Shown: piece by piece, positions 42,301 through 54,900 of the stretch
How the letters are laid out: every line of letters begins with the position of its first letter
Position numbering within the stretch: the first letter of the stretch is position 1
Assembly: GCA_030770535.1 (NCBI GenBank)
Contig: JASVEC010000015.1
Span: forward strand, 248,001-312,000
From: Batkoa obscura
Lineage: Eukaryota; Entomophthoromycota; Entomophthoromycetes; Entomophthorales; Batkoaceae
Direction: 5' to 3'
Length of the DNA: 64,000 nt
Position numbers and translations under genes: made by a program
Notes under the pieces: generated by a model
What the model was told of the DNA's origin: nothing
The model's input: only the letters and a program-made list of their open reading frames with translations
The model's database searches: none

Positions 42301-44522
42301 TAAGTAAAATACTACAAAGATAGTATTAATTTTAATTGTATAATTTTTATATAATTTAATATTAAACGCTCATCCTTTTACGCTTGTAATAGCAATATAA
42401 CTTTAACATTATAACTTTTTATTTAAGTTTACTTAAGTTTCAATTAAGTCTCTAAAACTTTTGTCATTTTATTATTTATTTTCAATTTTAATTACTAAAA
42501 AATCATAACAACCTGCTCGGTTCTTTTGAATAGCTGCAATAGATTAATAGCCGTGTAAATTATATAGTTAATTCTAGATTTATGTATAATAAAAGATAAC
42601 GGAAAGCGGATAAACGAGATAATTAGCTGAAAGTGATTTGATTTTACATATGACCTAAAGTATGGGTCTGACATTATTGAATACTTTTTATAAAACTTTA
42701 TTTATAAAACAAATAATCTTAAATAAATTGTATTAGATGCAAGTATTTGATTGTATATCTAATAGTTATAAATCTGACTAAATGAAAGAAAGCAATAATT
42801 TAATGTTATTGGATTGTAAATATAGTAAATTATATTTTGTATTTAATAGATCATTGATCAGGGAACGCACAATTTGACCAATATTTTCTATTGAAGAGTA
42901 AACGCCTAATATAGAAAATAGAACAATTTTAGCCAAGTTAATGTATAGTATACATTCTTTAGAGTAAAAACTAGGTTTTGCAAAAATAAAGCTCAGTTTT
43001 GAAAGTGCTTTATTTAGGCAAATTCAACTTCCAATCAAAAGGGGTTTTACAAAAATATGGCCAATCTTTTAACAGAGCTATCTTTTTAAGTTGAACTCAA
43101 AAATTTAATTTTGATATGAAAATGAAGTTACTATAAAATTGTATTATTTAATAAAATAAATGAAAACTAAAAAAATGATTTAAGCTAAATTATTTAATAT
43201 TATAAACTCTTTATTTAAAGTTAAACATTATTCTTTTAATTTCTTAACAATAATTTTAACCAAAATTTTTTGCTCAAAAGGTGAATTTACAAAAAAATAA
43301 ATTTGATCAATTTGATTGGTTGTAACTAAGAAGTTTCAAAATTGAATTTTATTTTTACAAAAGCCAGTTTTTATTTAGAGTGTTAGTGTTATCCTAAATT
43401 GAGCCCTCTAATTTTTTAAATACTAATTTACCATTTTAAATTTCTAAGTTTTAAACTCAAAGTCAAGAAGCTTAAATTTTTTATTTAAAACACAGTTTTA
43501 ATCCTATAACTCTTCTATTCATGGCATAATATTAAAGTTTGAAACCAATTAAGCTGGAGTTAAGTTTGTACTTTTTTATTCGCTTCAAATACAAAGCAGT
43601 TCGAAGAAGAAGCTACTGCAGCTTGACAACACGAAATTCGAATATTTAATTCGAATATTGAGACTTTCCATAATAAATATTAATAATTGTAATAAAAATT
43701 ATAATTTTCTTATGAGGCTCTATGTAACACCACTAGACTTCGAGTAGAAATTAATCGTTAGCTATTAATTCCTATTTTTCATCTATTTTTATTATCAAAG
43801 TATTCATCTATTTAATATATATATTTCATTATTATTATAATTGAATAAATTTTTATCGTTTTATGCCAAGGCGTTCTAATTAGTATTTTAGCATGTTATA
43901 AATATATAGCGAACAAGATACATTTTTATTTATTACAATAAAACAAGTAAACTTAATGCAGCAGAATCGATTTTTTTTCTCGATCTTGAGGTTCCTTAAA
44001 CTATTAAATCATTGATGAGTTGAGGATAATCGTGTACTCTGATTAGTTCCATCAAAAATCATAAATATTTCCAAATCGTTATCTCAAGGTTTAGAAAAGG
44101 ATTTATGACATAAAATTAAAGAGGTTTAATGCTTATAGAAATTTGTTCAAAACCAGGTTATATTTAGAAGCTTTGAAAGAAGAGTCTTAACTTTTTTAAA
44201 GCCATGCAATCATATATTACGATTCCTATTGGCTCTTTTCCAAATTAGGTCGCTTTCAATTTTGGTGACGAAAGCTTAGTTTAAAAATTAGTCATAAAAC
44301 AAATCTCCAAAAAGATTTGTATTGATAAATACTAAAGCTGTTTTAAAATATTAATAGAGTATAGTAAATAATAAATAGTAAATAGTAGTAAATAGTATGA
44401 AAAATTACTTTAATCGTATTTAAAGTAAGTTAAATAAAATCAATATTAGTCAAAAACCAAATTACACAGAAATAAATATTTTATTTATAAGCGTATACCA
44501 AGGATACAATAAAGGTAAACTT
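42301..44522. other. intergenic, nothing firm
   Basis: AT-rich. The only notable feature is a pair of ATTCGAATATT palindromic units at 43636-43646 and 43649-43659, separated by two bases, which could be a binding site or chance. Confidence 0.4.
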
Positions 44523-45140
44523 TTAAGCAGAAGAGTTCAAGGATATATTACAGTTGTTGTTATGTGCAGATAATAACATTTTCAAGTTTAAGATTTCGTT
44601 CTTTAATTCAGTTACTTGTTCACTCAAGTAATCGTTTTCATCATCTAACAAGCGAGTTTCGACTTCTTTCTTTTTTAGCCACTCCTTCTTTTTTTGTCTA
44701 CATTTTGAAGCAGCTTCGCGATTTTTTACAAGAGTTTCTTCTTTTGTAGCCTTCCTACGTTTGTTTCTTTTGTTCATTTGGATTTTTTTAGTGACGTTGT
44801 TTGGACCACTATTTTGCTCCAATTTAACTGTGTTCAAATATTGGGGTGGAGAGGAGGTAGAAGGAGAACTGATAAAATGGCCAAAGGTTGATTCGAAGGG
44901 ATTAGGTTCTTGAAAAGTGTTATTTTCGGTTGGGTCAAAGTCAAATTTGAAAAAATCTTCGTATCTAAATGACTGTGCTTCGGGAAGGTCGAAGATAAAA
45001 GGATATTCGTTGCTTAAGAGTGCTATAGTATTGTCACAGAATTGATTTGTGGTAGGATTTAAATAGCTATCAAATAAGAAGCCGTCAGAAGGAGCTGCTG
45101 TGGGCTCAATAAAATTTAAGCTGTTAAATTGAGAAAGCAT
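44523..45140 (-). CDS. bZIP transcription factor, Atf1/ATF2 type (paralog 2)
   Basis: 205 residues. The basic region is canonical (VKNREAASKCRQKKKEWLKK, Asn140 and Arg148), then a zipper to about 193 (TELKNEILNLKMLLSAH). Residues 78-89 are EPNPFESTFGHF; an NPF(E/D)xxF motif of this kind is shared with paralogs 4 and 5 and, from memory, occurs in fungal Atf1 proteins. An acidic, aromatic N-terminal half (DLPEAQSFRYEDFFKFDFDP) looks like an activation region. A TTTTATA lies about 38 bases upstream (TATAAAA on the minus strand). Single exon. It probably binds CRE-like DNA as a homodimer or with the other cluster members; partners are inference. Confidence 0.92.
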   Translation of the reverse strand: MLSQFNSLNFIEPTAAPSDGFLFDSYLNPTTNQFCDNTIALLSNEYPFIFDLPEAQSFRYEDFFKFDFDPTENNTFQEPNPFESTFGHFISSPSTSSPPQYLNTVKLEQNSGPNNVTKKIQMNKRNKRRKATKEETLVKNREAASKCRQKKKEWLKKKEVETRLLDDENDYLSEQVTELKNEILNLKMLLSAHNNNCNISLNSSA

Positions 45141-45483
45141 AATAAAATATTAATTGAGAAATAGGAAATCGGTTTCCTTTTATACATTTTGACTTTGAAA
45201 TTTAAAGGCATATTTAAAAACTCTTTATTTAGCTAGTTTTGTATCACTTGGGTTACTATCTGAAACTATCCAAAACCAATCTATCGCTGATTTAATACTG
45301 AACTGTTATTGGGTAATATATATCATAGTTATACTTAAGCTATACAATTTTTTAAAGAATAAAAGTAATGCTGAGGTTTAAAAAATTAATTTTTTTCGTT
45401 TTTAAAATTTTTGATAATTTTGGTCCTAAATAAACAGTTACTTTATGATGTAATAATGATCACATCTGAGCGTGAAAAGGACC

Positions 45484-45729
45484 TTAAATTTTAGCTATTA
45501 ATACTACTTGTTCAATTTTAACAGAAGATTGGGCATTTGTGATTTTGTATTTGCTAAATTGAATTGCCATGGTTTTTTCTGTTTTTGTATCTAAAAATAC
45601 AAAATGAGCCTTTACAATCTCACGTTTAAATCGGGTCAGTAATATGTCACAGCTTGAGTATGTATTTTGTCTCGGCAGTTCGTTCATTTTAAAAAACAGA
45701 TTGAAGTTTAATATTAAAATCTTTAACAA
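45484..45729 (-). CDS. uncertain short hypothetical protein
   Basis: A frame of 81 codons; an inner ATG gives MNELPRQNTYSSCDILLTRF... (about 67 residues) ending KIEQVVLIAKI. The composition is fairly balanced and GC is a little above the flanks, but there is no recognised domain or paralog. It lies just upstream of bZIP paralog 2 on the same strand. Could be a real small gene, a remnant or chance. Confidence 0.25.
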   Translation of the reverse strand: MLKILILNFNLFFKMNELPRQNTYSSCDILLTRFKREIVKAHFVFLDTKTEKTMAIQFSKYKITNAQSSVKIEQVVLIAKI

Positions 45730-46277
45730 AGAATATGCTCATTTGTTATTATATCATAAGTTTAATATATAAACTTGATTGAATATTTTAAGCCTGAATT
45801 TATGATAACATAAATGCTAAATTATAATACCATGAAAATTAATAGTTTTATTATATATATATATATTTTTTAAAAGTGTGGTTTAATATTAAATAAAGAT
45901 ATGATAACAGAGCCATTAATAATAAAAACATTTTGATCAAACTATTAATCATATCTAATATCATAACAAAAATTCAATGTAATTATGAAATGTATTATAA
46001 AAACTATTTTATTATATTATAATTTATATTATAATTTATATTATACTTATTTCATTAACTGCTTATTAAACTTAGGTTCTTATTTTATTTTATTTAATAT
46101 TAGGATTAAAATCGAATATTATATCTGTTTAAGTTTTTTATTAAAAAAGGTTAACTGGGTATCTAAAACTTAAAAAACTTCGAATATTTTAGTTTGAAAT
46201 AAACATAAACTATTAATACGTATATAAAGTAGTTGAGTTATATATTTAATTCAAAAGTATATTTTGTTTATCAATAT
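45730..46277. other. intergenic, AT repeats only
   Basis: Contains a (TA)n run near 45854-45866 and repeated TATAATTTATAT near 46014-46041. A frame at 45985-46173 follows this low-complexity DNA and is not called. Confidence 0.5.
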
Positions 46278-46376
46278 GAGGATGTTTTTTTTGGTTTCAT
46301 TACTTTCTCCATTTTTTAAGTACTATCTAAGCAGAAAATTTGTTAGTAAAATCCTTAAACACAAAAATACATCCCC
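46278..46376 (+). mobile_element. miniature element, first of a tandem pair
   Basis: 99 bp, GAGGATGT...ACATCCCC. Left flank ATAT; the right flank ACAT (46377-46380) is also the left flank of the next copy. Confidence 0.9.
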
Positions 46377-46380
46377 ACAT

Positions 46381-46479
46381 GGGGATGATTTTTTTGATTT
46401 CATTACTTTTTCCACCTTTTAAGCGCTATTCAAGCGGAAAATTTGTTAGTAAAATTCTTAAACACAAAAATACATCCCC
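46381..46479 (+). mobile_element. miniature element, second of a tandem pair
   Basis: 99 bp, GGGGATGA...ACATCCCC, right flank ATAT. Same orientation as the first copy and separated from it by exactly 4 bp, so one element appears to have used the target repeat of the other. Confidence 0.9.
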
Positions 46480-46657
46480 ATATAGTAAGTTTTAAATAGC
46501 CTTATGTTATTATTTTTATGATATTAGAAAATATCGATATATATTTTTTATTTATTTTCAATATACAATAAATCAATGTCATCAACCAAAGTTCTAATTA
46601 CATATTCAATAATAAATTGTTATTCTTACGTTTTTTATAATAAAATAACTTTAATAC

Positions 46658-46755
46658 AGGGGGATATATTTTTATATTTAAGAATTTTACTAACAATTTT
46701 TCCACTCAAATAACGCTTAAAAATAGAAAAACTGGTGAAATCAAAAAATATTTCC
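46658..46755 (-). mobile_element. miniature inverted-repeat element
   Basis: 98 bp, AGGGGGATAT...ATATTTCC, flanks ATAC/ATAT. Confidence 0.8.
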
Positions 46756-47624
46756 ATATGCTATTTGATTGTAAGGAGTTTTACCTAAGATGTTTTTAGT
46801 TTTATGGGTAATGTTTTAATTTCAAGCTCCTTAGTGGACAAAATAATGAACCGAAAATGGTGTTTTTTAGGTGATGATTTGGGAGTACTGATATATTTTC
46901 GATTAAATTTTTTGGTGAAGAATGATTTTTGCAATATAAAAATTAATATAAAAATTTTAAATTTTAAATCTTAAATTAAAATGTTTAATTACTTTTCTGT
47001 ATATCAATTAAATTTATAATAGAGTCAGATTAAGGTTACGGGAAAACCATTTTAAAAATATTTTAACTAAAGTAAAAGTCCAAGTAATATATATTATTAT
47101 CTCTTAGTTGTCAATAAATGAGTTATTGTCTTTGAAATAAAAAATATAAGTAATTTGAATTTTTTAATTTACCGAATTAACATTTTAATATTATATAATA
47201 GCGTTTAAAACCAAGCCATTAGAGTTTTTGAGGGCCTAATATCCATTTATATAGATTTAATTATTTAAAAAAACATCAAAATGTATTGAGTCGAAATAGG
47301 GGTTACTTGATGATTTAATATTATTCATCTTTACACTTAATTAAGAATCCCATTTGATCTTTAAATATTTAACTTCAGCTTGTGCATTATTTTATATAAT
47401 ACTTTCTATTTTAATAATTACTCTATTGTAATTTAATTATAGATATTTATACCCTTATTTTAAATGTATATTAAATGAAAAAGATCTATCGCAAACTAAT
47501 AGCAGCATAAATGCTTTAGAGATCATTTTTATTAAAAATAACTTAGTAAACGTAGAATATTTTATTCCTAAGCAACATTTTTTATTTAAATACTAATAAC
47601 ACATGTATATTGTAATGTACAGAC
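46756..47624. other. intergenic, nothing recognised
   Basis: AT-rich 3' flank of bZIP paralog 3. No feature is supported. Confidence 0.5.
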
Positions 47625-48113
47625 TTAAAAACTGCAACTTCGAGATGCTAAAAGCATCTTAATATAAATAATCTCATCCTTAAGGAAATCCACTTGGTCT
47701 TTTAAACGTTTATTTTGGTCTTCAATGATCTGGTTTGCTTGTTGTTTCCGTACCAAACTCTCTTTCTTTACATGATTTATATTACACGTTACTATATTAC
47801 TTTCTAAAGCAGCATCCATGTAGAAGTCCACTGGTATGTAATTATTGTAATGTAAATTAAAATCCATATTACGAGACAATAAATCTTTAAAACCAAAATT
47901 ATATTGACCATCATAATTATCTGCTGTATTAAGCCATTTGGGATTCATGCTCCAATTATTTGTATATTCCTTATTATATTTATATTCTTTATTATATGTA
48001 ATATACTTCTCCAAGGTACTATCATAGAGTAGCTTTGAATATAGTCTAAGGTTATTTAAGCTTGGGTTATTATTTTCAATGAACGGGGTAGCGCTAGATA
48101 AGTCAAAACTCAT
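47625..48113 (-). CDS. bZIP-like protein lacking the basic region (paralog 3)
   Basis: 162 residues. The zipper (about 126-157: NQIIEDQNKRLKDQVDFLKD, then EIIYIKMLLASRSCSF) aligns well with paralog 4 (NQTIETQNKCLEEQVDLLKN). The segment before it, however, reads NIVTCNINHVKKESLVRKQQ, without the N-x7-R DNA-contact core, and the NPF motif is missing too. It keeps an open frame, so it is either a very recent pseudogene or a real protein that dimerises without binding DNA, like the inhibitory Id or CHOP-type partners in other systems. Tyr/Asn-rich N-terminus with a short NKEYKYNKEY duplication. Single exon, minus strand. The dominant-negative role is inference. Confidence 0.75.
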   Translation of the reverse strand: MSFDLSSATPFIENNNPSLNNLRLYSKLLYDSTLEKYITYNKEYKYNKEYTNNWSMNPKWLNTADNYDGQYNFGFKDLLSRNMDFNLHYNNYIPVDFYMDAALESNIVTCNINHVKKESLVRKQQANQIIEDQNKRLKDQVDFLKDEIIYIKMLLASRSCSF

Positions 48114-49641
48114 AGTAAAGCTCGTTGATAAATTTTAATAGTATATTATTTATATATATTCTAAAAGGAGACCATTAATTAATGGGATAAAAGTCATTAT
48201 AAAACTTAGAAGATTTATTTTATCTATGTTCTCCCTTCATTATAATAATAGTTACTATTCAAGTTTTTCATGTATCTCAATTTTAAAGTATTCTAACTAA
48301 TTAAAGCTCAGGCTGTTTAATAATTTGATGTGAGGTTTGTTCATTCTGTTTTAGGATGGGTTTTAAAGCCATCCCTTTAAAATGTTCGCATTTTAAAGTG
48401 GCGAATATTATAAATGGTAACTTATTAACTTCAGGATATAGGATATACATCTGCTTAAAATATATAGCTTGTTTAATCATTAGTTCTTTTTAAATAATAA
48501 AATTAGAAATTAAGTATTAAATTTTAATATAAATGCTATAAATATTCTTATTCCGCTTATAACTTAATTAAATACCAAATACTTAACTATAATTTTATAT
48601 TCAGCTTGTCATGATTTCATATTTATCAAAGCAAAATTACCTGTATACTTTAAATATAATTAACCTCTTTACTCCTTATATTTAAAATTGATAAAATATG
48701 CATATGTTTAAGGGAAACAGGACACAATAATATAATTATAAGTATAATAATATAATAATGATAATTTCAAAATAGTATCATGAGTAATAGCTTATAAGAC
48801 TTAAAATTTTAAGTGTAGCTTCTGTTACTCTATATTATTTTAATTTATTTTTTTTACCTTTTTTCCCAAGATAAATACTCGGAAGTCTATTGGCTCTTTT
48901 GAAAAATTAAAAATTTAAAAACTATTCTTTATAATACTAATTTTAAATAGTTAACTTTACGCGGAAGTATCTTTTTAATGGAACTAAAGTCATTTAATGT
49001 AACCCCAACAATGTCCCTAAATATATTTTAATTTTGATTCTATTCAAGGTATTTCATTTTACATAAAAAATTTGGTTTTTTCTATGAAGCCCAATATCAA
49101 GTAGAGATAATTTTACTTTTTATTTTCAACTATACAAGTGATATTTTGCTTTTTGTTTAATGTCTACTGTTTTAAGCCAATTTCAAGGCGGTTACTTTTT
49201 TAAAATAAAAATTCTACACTTACACCTGTGGTTTAATACACATCATTAAAAAAAACCCAACTTACAATTAAAGTGTAGATCCCTATCTGCTATTTAGTTA
49301 TTTCTAATATTCAATATGGTTCTATTTTGTGATGAATTTATTAAATTCTGAATGTTTAAGCTAAACTTTACTATATTATCACATTATGCATCGCTTACGG
49401 ATAAACCATCTTAATTATTTTTTTAATACTGTTTGATTTAAAGTGCTCACTGAATTAAACTATTTAGCGAATAAGGTAACTAGTATTTATAATTATATGT
49501 AAGGAAGTTTTTGAGTCAATTTATTTATTATCATATTCAATGTTATATATTTAGATTGATTTTGATTTATTAAAAGTATGATATATATTGCTTATAATGT
49601 AATAACACTTAACAATAGCTTTTTTTTAATACAATACATAT
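48114..49641. other. intergenic, nothing recognised
   Basis: AT-rich upstream region of bZIP paralog 3. No gene or RNA could be supported. Confidence 0.45.
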
Positions 49642-49737
49642 GGGGATGTATTTTTTTATTTAAGAATCTTACTACAATCTTTCCACTCAAATAGCGCTTA
49701 AAAATGGAAAAATAATGAAACTAAAAAAAACAGCCCC
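49642..49737 (-). mobile_element. miniature inverted-repeat element
   Basis: 96 bp, GGGGATGT...ACAGCCCC, with a perfect ATAT duplication bounded by C on both outer sides (CATAT...ATATC), so it cannot extend further. Confidence 0.9.
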
Positions 49738-51127
49738 ATATCTAGAGAAAAAGCAATTTTATTTCTATCCCCTTTTCTTTCCCTTTTTTAATTGAGGATA
49801 AAATTTTATTTTACGAACTATGGTTGATTAATTCACAAAATCAGTTTGAACTAAGCTTATTTAACTAAGTAAATTATTATACCGAAGAAATTGGAAACCT
49901 GGCAATACTACAATCAAAATGAGTATCATAAACGTTAAGAATGGGTGTTTGATTATCTTGATTCACATGTGTCCATTCAGACTAACTTTCTATAATTATA
50001 TCTTTTATAATGATCATAACTCCATTTTATTTTATTTTATTTTATTTTATTTTATTTTATTTATATTACTTCGAATTAAAGTTTGATACCAGGAGCTTTT
50101 AACGAATTAGTAACTATCATTTTTAATAAGAGAACATTAACTTTAAGCTACTTTTGTGTGGAAACACTTTATAAATTAAACATAAAATATATGTTCTATT
50201 TAATTACATCGAATGAACTGATAAATATGAAATACCTTACTTTCTCCCAGATCTTTATTAGATCATAATAATGGAAAGTTTTTACATGGCTTGAATTAGA
50301 TGTTTAAATCGATAAGTATTAGTTACAACATAAAATTGGGGTTGTTTGTACTTATATTTATCAACACAGATTTAGGCCAATGTTTATCTCAAGGTGAACC
50401 CAAAGTTCGTAAATAAGCACATGTAATGTCTAAAGCTGTTATAATTTTCTAAAAAATACTGAGTTAGATAAAATGAAAATCCATAGCATGTTCATTTATA
50501 ATAATTCTATATTTGTGCTCAATAACTGTCTACGAAATAGGAATTTAGGCCATTCAAGCGTCCTTATAGTTGGTAGAGATTTTTTAGAGGATTGTGTGGA
50601 TACAAATTATTTATTAATATCTGTATACAAATATAGTTTGATGGTTGATGTAAATTGAGTAATAGAATTTAACAATAGTGATATATACTTATGCTTACTT
50701 TTCAGAATATCAATATAAAGCTAGATTTTATCGATCTCTGAATAAATTCCAAATATCTCCTAGATCCTAAATCCTAATCTAGACTCCTCTAAATTTACCT
50801 AATCAAATCTCCAACGAAACCTTCAATAATAATTTTAAAACCTTCATAAAGATTTAACATATTGACATTACAGCTATTTAAGTTTAATTATATTCTAATT
50901 AGCAATAATATTTATAACCAATAACTTTCATTGTTATGTTGGCCTACTACCAAATGCTTAACTTATTTTAAAGTTACTATTTAGTTTGCGAATATGGGGA
51001 CTTAAAGCTTTAAGAATAGGATCATTTTCGAGGTTTTAGGCTGAAAAAATTTAATCAAATTGTGAAAAGATTAGCATTGGGAAAAGCCATAAAATTATGA
51101 TGGTGAATTTATTGCTTTTATACAAGT
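49738..51127. other. intergenic with a TTTTA microsatellite
   Basis: Holds about eight tandem copies of TTTTA at 50024-50062. Frames at 50083-50268 and 50473-50658 have no motif and are not called. Confidence 0.5.
50024..50062. repeat. (TTTTA)n microsatellite
   Basis: About eight uninterrupted pentamer units. Confidence 0.9.
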
Positions 51128-51224
51128 GGGGACCTATTTTTATGCTTAAGAATTTTATTAACAATCTTTCCACTCAAATAATGCTTAAAAAATGGAAAGT
51201 AATTGAGCCAAAAAAAACACCCCC
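51128..51224 (-). mobile_element. miniature inverted-repeat element
   Basis: 97 bp, GGGGACCT...ACACCCCC, flanks AAGT/ATAT without a matching repeat. Confidence 0.85.
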
Positions 51225-51459
51225 ATATACTATTTAATAGATTGTTACATTCAATACTAATCCCTATCCTTAGTAAAAAATAAACAAAAAAGCTTAAAAA
51301 ATTATACGAAAATTAAACAATTATTTTTATTATTGCATTATTCAATAAAGCTAAGCCATCCTTTTATAGATACTTATAAAGGTGCATTAAATAAATTTAT
51401 ACATTAAAACCCAAATGGTACTTTGAAGCTATATACTAGAACCCTCTCCTACTCAAAGA

Positions 51460-51975
51460 TTAGAAATTACAGCCTTGGTGGCTCGCTAACAGCATTTTTA
51501 GATTAATAATTTCATTCTTTAGTAAGTCAACTTGCTCTTCCAAACATTTATTTTGAGTTTCAATGGTTTGGTTTTCTTCTTCTTTCTTTATTAACCATTC
51601 TTTCCTCTTCTCCTTACTTTTGCTGCTCTTATTACTTCTGCTACTATTGCTTTTTGTTAGCCTACGCTTTCCAGACCCCTGTGTTGAGCTACTACTAGAT
51701 GAAGTGAATGAGCTGTATGGAGATTCAGTTTTATTCATATATTGAATGGGTGACGAAGATTCCTGAGTATATAAAAAATTGCCAAAGCTTTGGTCAAAGG
51801 GGTTATTTTCAATTGGAATCGTGAATGGATAAACGTTATCATGACAGTACTTGGGCATAAAATGGAAGCCATTTTCAAAATTGTAGATAGTATCAGGCTC
51901 ATCGTAAATTATTTGATTCATGGAATATTCTTTGTGAGTGTTAAATAAGACACCATATATATCTTGTGAAGCCAT
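51460..51975 (-). CDS. bZIP-like protein with altered basic region (paralog 4)
   Basis: 171 residues. ENNPFDQSFGNF at 57-68 is the cluster's NPF(E/D)xxF motif, and the zipper (about 131-165: NQTIETQNKCLEEQVDLLKN, EIINLKMLLASH) is typical. In the basic region the sequence is RSNKSSKSKEKRKEWLIKK. Set against NREAASKCRQKKKEWLKKK of paralog 2, the invariant Asn is replaced by Arg and the second invariant position (Arg) by Lys, though the region stays strongly basic. Specific CRE binding is therefore doubtful, while dimerisation should remain. The change is by substitution, not truncation, and the frame is complete. A Ser run precedes the basic region. TATATAAAG lies about 45 bases upstream. Confidence 0.85.
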   Translation of the reverse strand: MASQDIYGVLFNTHKEYSMNQIIYDEPDTIYNFENGFHFMPKYCHDNVYPFTIPIENNPFDQSFGNFLYTQESSSPIQYMNKTESPYSSFTSSSSSSTQGSGKRRLTKSNSSRSNKSSKSKEKRKEWLIKKEEENQTIETQNKCLEEQVDLLKNEIINLKMLLASHQGCNF

Positions 51976-54900
51976 GTTTTTAAAAATTAGTTAAAATTAA
52001 AGTGGTCTGTTAAGCTCTTTATATACTTTTTTAGTTTGTTATTTTTTATGCACAGCTGATTAGTCAAGGAAAATAAATGATTTCAATGATTAAAATTTAA
52101 TCAAGAGTATTAGCCATTTTTTATACCTTCCCAAAATTTCTATGATTTTTACCCATCCAGATCGATCAAAAGATGCCAGAGAAATTACTATATTTGTAGG
52201 CTTTTAAATTTTATCTCAGCATTTTCAAAATGTTTTAGTTTGAAATACATAATATCATAGCCAAGTAACATAGCTATTGTAAGCAATATAAATAATTATT
52301 ATGCTCTGTTGAGCTAATACTATTTCAGTTATTGACTATAGATTTTTTCTTTGAATATACTTAATACTTGATATATATCAATTTTATTAAAAATTTTAAT
52401 TAACTAAACTTCGAAAAATTCGGAGTTAGGAAATACATGCTTTTAATAAAATCAATTTTATATGCAAAATTTTAAAATTAAACTATTTGTTTAAAGGAAT
52501 TGCGATTGAAAGGTTTATTTTGAAGTCTAAATCTATTAATTTACACAATCTTTAAATAAATAATTAATAAAAAAAAGTCATCGAGATCGAAATTTCTCTT
52601 ATAAAATTTCGATTTAAGGCCCTTTCATTAGCTGTTATATATCATTTTGTTGTTAGTATTATTTTTTCATTATTATAAGCTTCCTAGCGTTTATTTTTGT
52701 CACCAAACCAATTAATTATTATTTCATATACTTTATTCAATAGAAGTAAATCAATCACTTTCCTTGAGTATTATAAATTCATAGTAAATATAATAATACA
52801 ATTTAGCCTCTAAAAGTTGACTGAATCTATTCTTATAAAGTTTGTTTTAATTATTGATGTGCACTAATGATTATAAATTTATATAGATTCATATAAAAAC
52901 AGTTTCACAGTAAATCTAATTTAAACTTTGATCCGATATCTTATTTAAAGGCTAATAGTAACTATGAAATCAAACTTTATATTAATTATTTAACGATCAT
53001 ATATCAGCTTTATATATTAACTATTAAGACAGCTAATATTGAAATAATTTTCATGTTAGCTTTAAACTAACAAAAAATCTCATTGCGCTTTTTAATCAAA
53101 TTTTGTTAATTTCAAGATAATCAAAATTGAGATTCAGTTAATTTTGTTTAAAAATTGTAAGAGTGAATTTTAGCATTGACTATAAACTTATTAGGAAATT
53201 ATTTTGACTTTAATATGTTTAACTTTAAAATTAAATAAGTAAGCAATGTGTAAAATGAAACATATAACTTTATAAACTCAACTTTCAAAGATAGCTAGCT
53301 TTCATGTGCCTTTTCTACAAAGCGATCTTTTAGTAAACTCTAGATAGTGGTTTTGAGAAGTAGAAGTTTTTTTAGCCTAATTTTACCAACATGTACCTTT
53401 TGAAGAATCACAAAACTCCGATAAATATACAATTACAGGTAAGATACTAAATAAGATACCACAAATATTATCTAGTATTTTTGGTTTTTTATCAATTTTT
53501 CGCATGCAATTTTAAACCTTCAAAGTTTTATATATTTCCAAAAGATATGAACGCTTCTTTAAACAAGAAAATCTGATTAAAATAGCAGTTGAAATATTAT
53601 AAACCAAAAATTGCGTTATTTTAAATAGTAATTATAGTCAGCATTCTACCAAAATTAAAGTATTAATTTTATTTTTAACCTCAAATTAATTTCTATTTAA
53701 GGGCTGCTCCGTGAAAGGACTATTAAGGGTGCTTAATTTTTAATTTTACGAGCCCTTCGAAATGGGTTTAAGAAACTTTGAGTAAGGCTTGGTCTCGAAA
53801 TGATATATCTAATTAAATAAATCACATAAGTTACCAACATCGTGTTATTTCATTTAAGCTATAAGTCTATTTATTGTTTATTAAAAATATACAAAAAGTT
53901 GGTTAAGGAAGTTGATCTTTTATCTATGATTTCATAATTATTGTCTAAAAATGGCTTATTTTGACCAATTTGAATTAATTTATAATTAAGCTTTGGAGTT
54001 TCTGAAGAAAATATTATATTTAATTAAAATTTAAATTTGATATATAAGTTAATAGAATAGAATATGAAATAAAAATAAATAGATTTTTGTACATAAATTA
54101 ATAGACAAACATCATCAAACAGTTAAATACTTAATTCATATCATTACTATTATTATAGAAAAAATAATAATAAATACCCCCAAAGTAATGAAATAAAAGT
54201 GCGACTTTATTAAGTGAATTCAGGGATCCTATTTAGGAGGGGTGTTAAAGGACATTGTTAGTAAAAAAGAGGAAAATGTAGAAGGACTAATTTTGAGTTA
54301 ATAAAGTGGGGAGAAATTAATTATAGATACTAATTTTAAACTAGTAAAATAAATTATAAAATTAAAAAAGATACATGTGTTATATGACAAAAACCAGTGA
54401 TCGGTAATTGGGATTCTATAGATTGATTTATTGAGTACTCTTTAAACATAATCAAAATATTTATATTCTGTTTACTAGAATTTAGATATAGGCCCACTAT
54501 TTTATAGTTTCATATAACACCGCTTTACTATATTATGCTTGAAAACATGCATTTCATAGCATAACTTTTTAATGTAAAATTGCTACAAAATTTCTTTGAG
54601 AGGGTATCAAGATCGAGAAAAAAGAAGCAATGTTAAAATCGCAGAGATCGATCTGATTGAATTGTGCTATTACTTGCTCTATTATATTATCATCTAGTGG
54701 CGTCTGTATTTCAGACTCCGACTTAACTAAAATGGCACCACGATGTAACATTACTTTTTATAAAATTAGTCTCCATGGTTTTGCGTTTAAAATAAATAGT
54801 TGGCTAGGATTCCAACTTTTAAAACCAAGATATTAAAATATTAAGGTTACATGATTTCTCTAATTATTTAATCATTTATTTTCTTAACAGCCAATCTTTA

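Noticed and set aside
50083-50658. Two 61-codon plus-strand frames
   Set aside because: No motif, no conserved composition, next to a microsatellite.
54569-54751. 60-codon minus-strand frame, possible sixth bZIP relic
   Set aside because: No basic region, zipper or NPF motif could be aligned.
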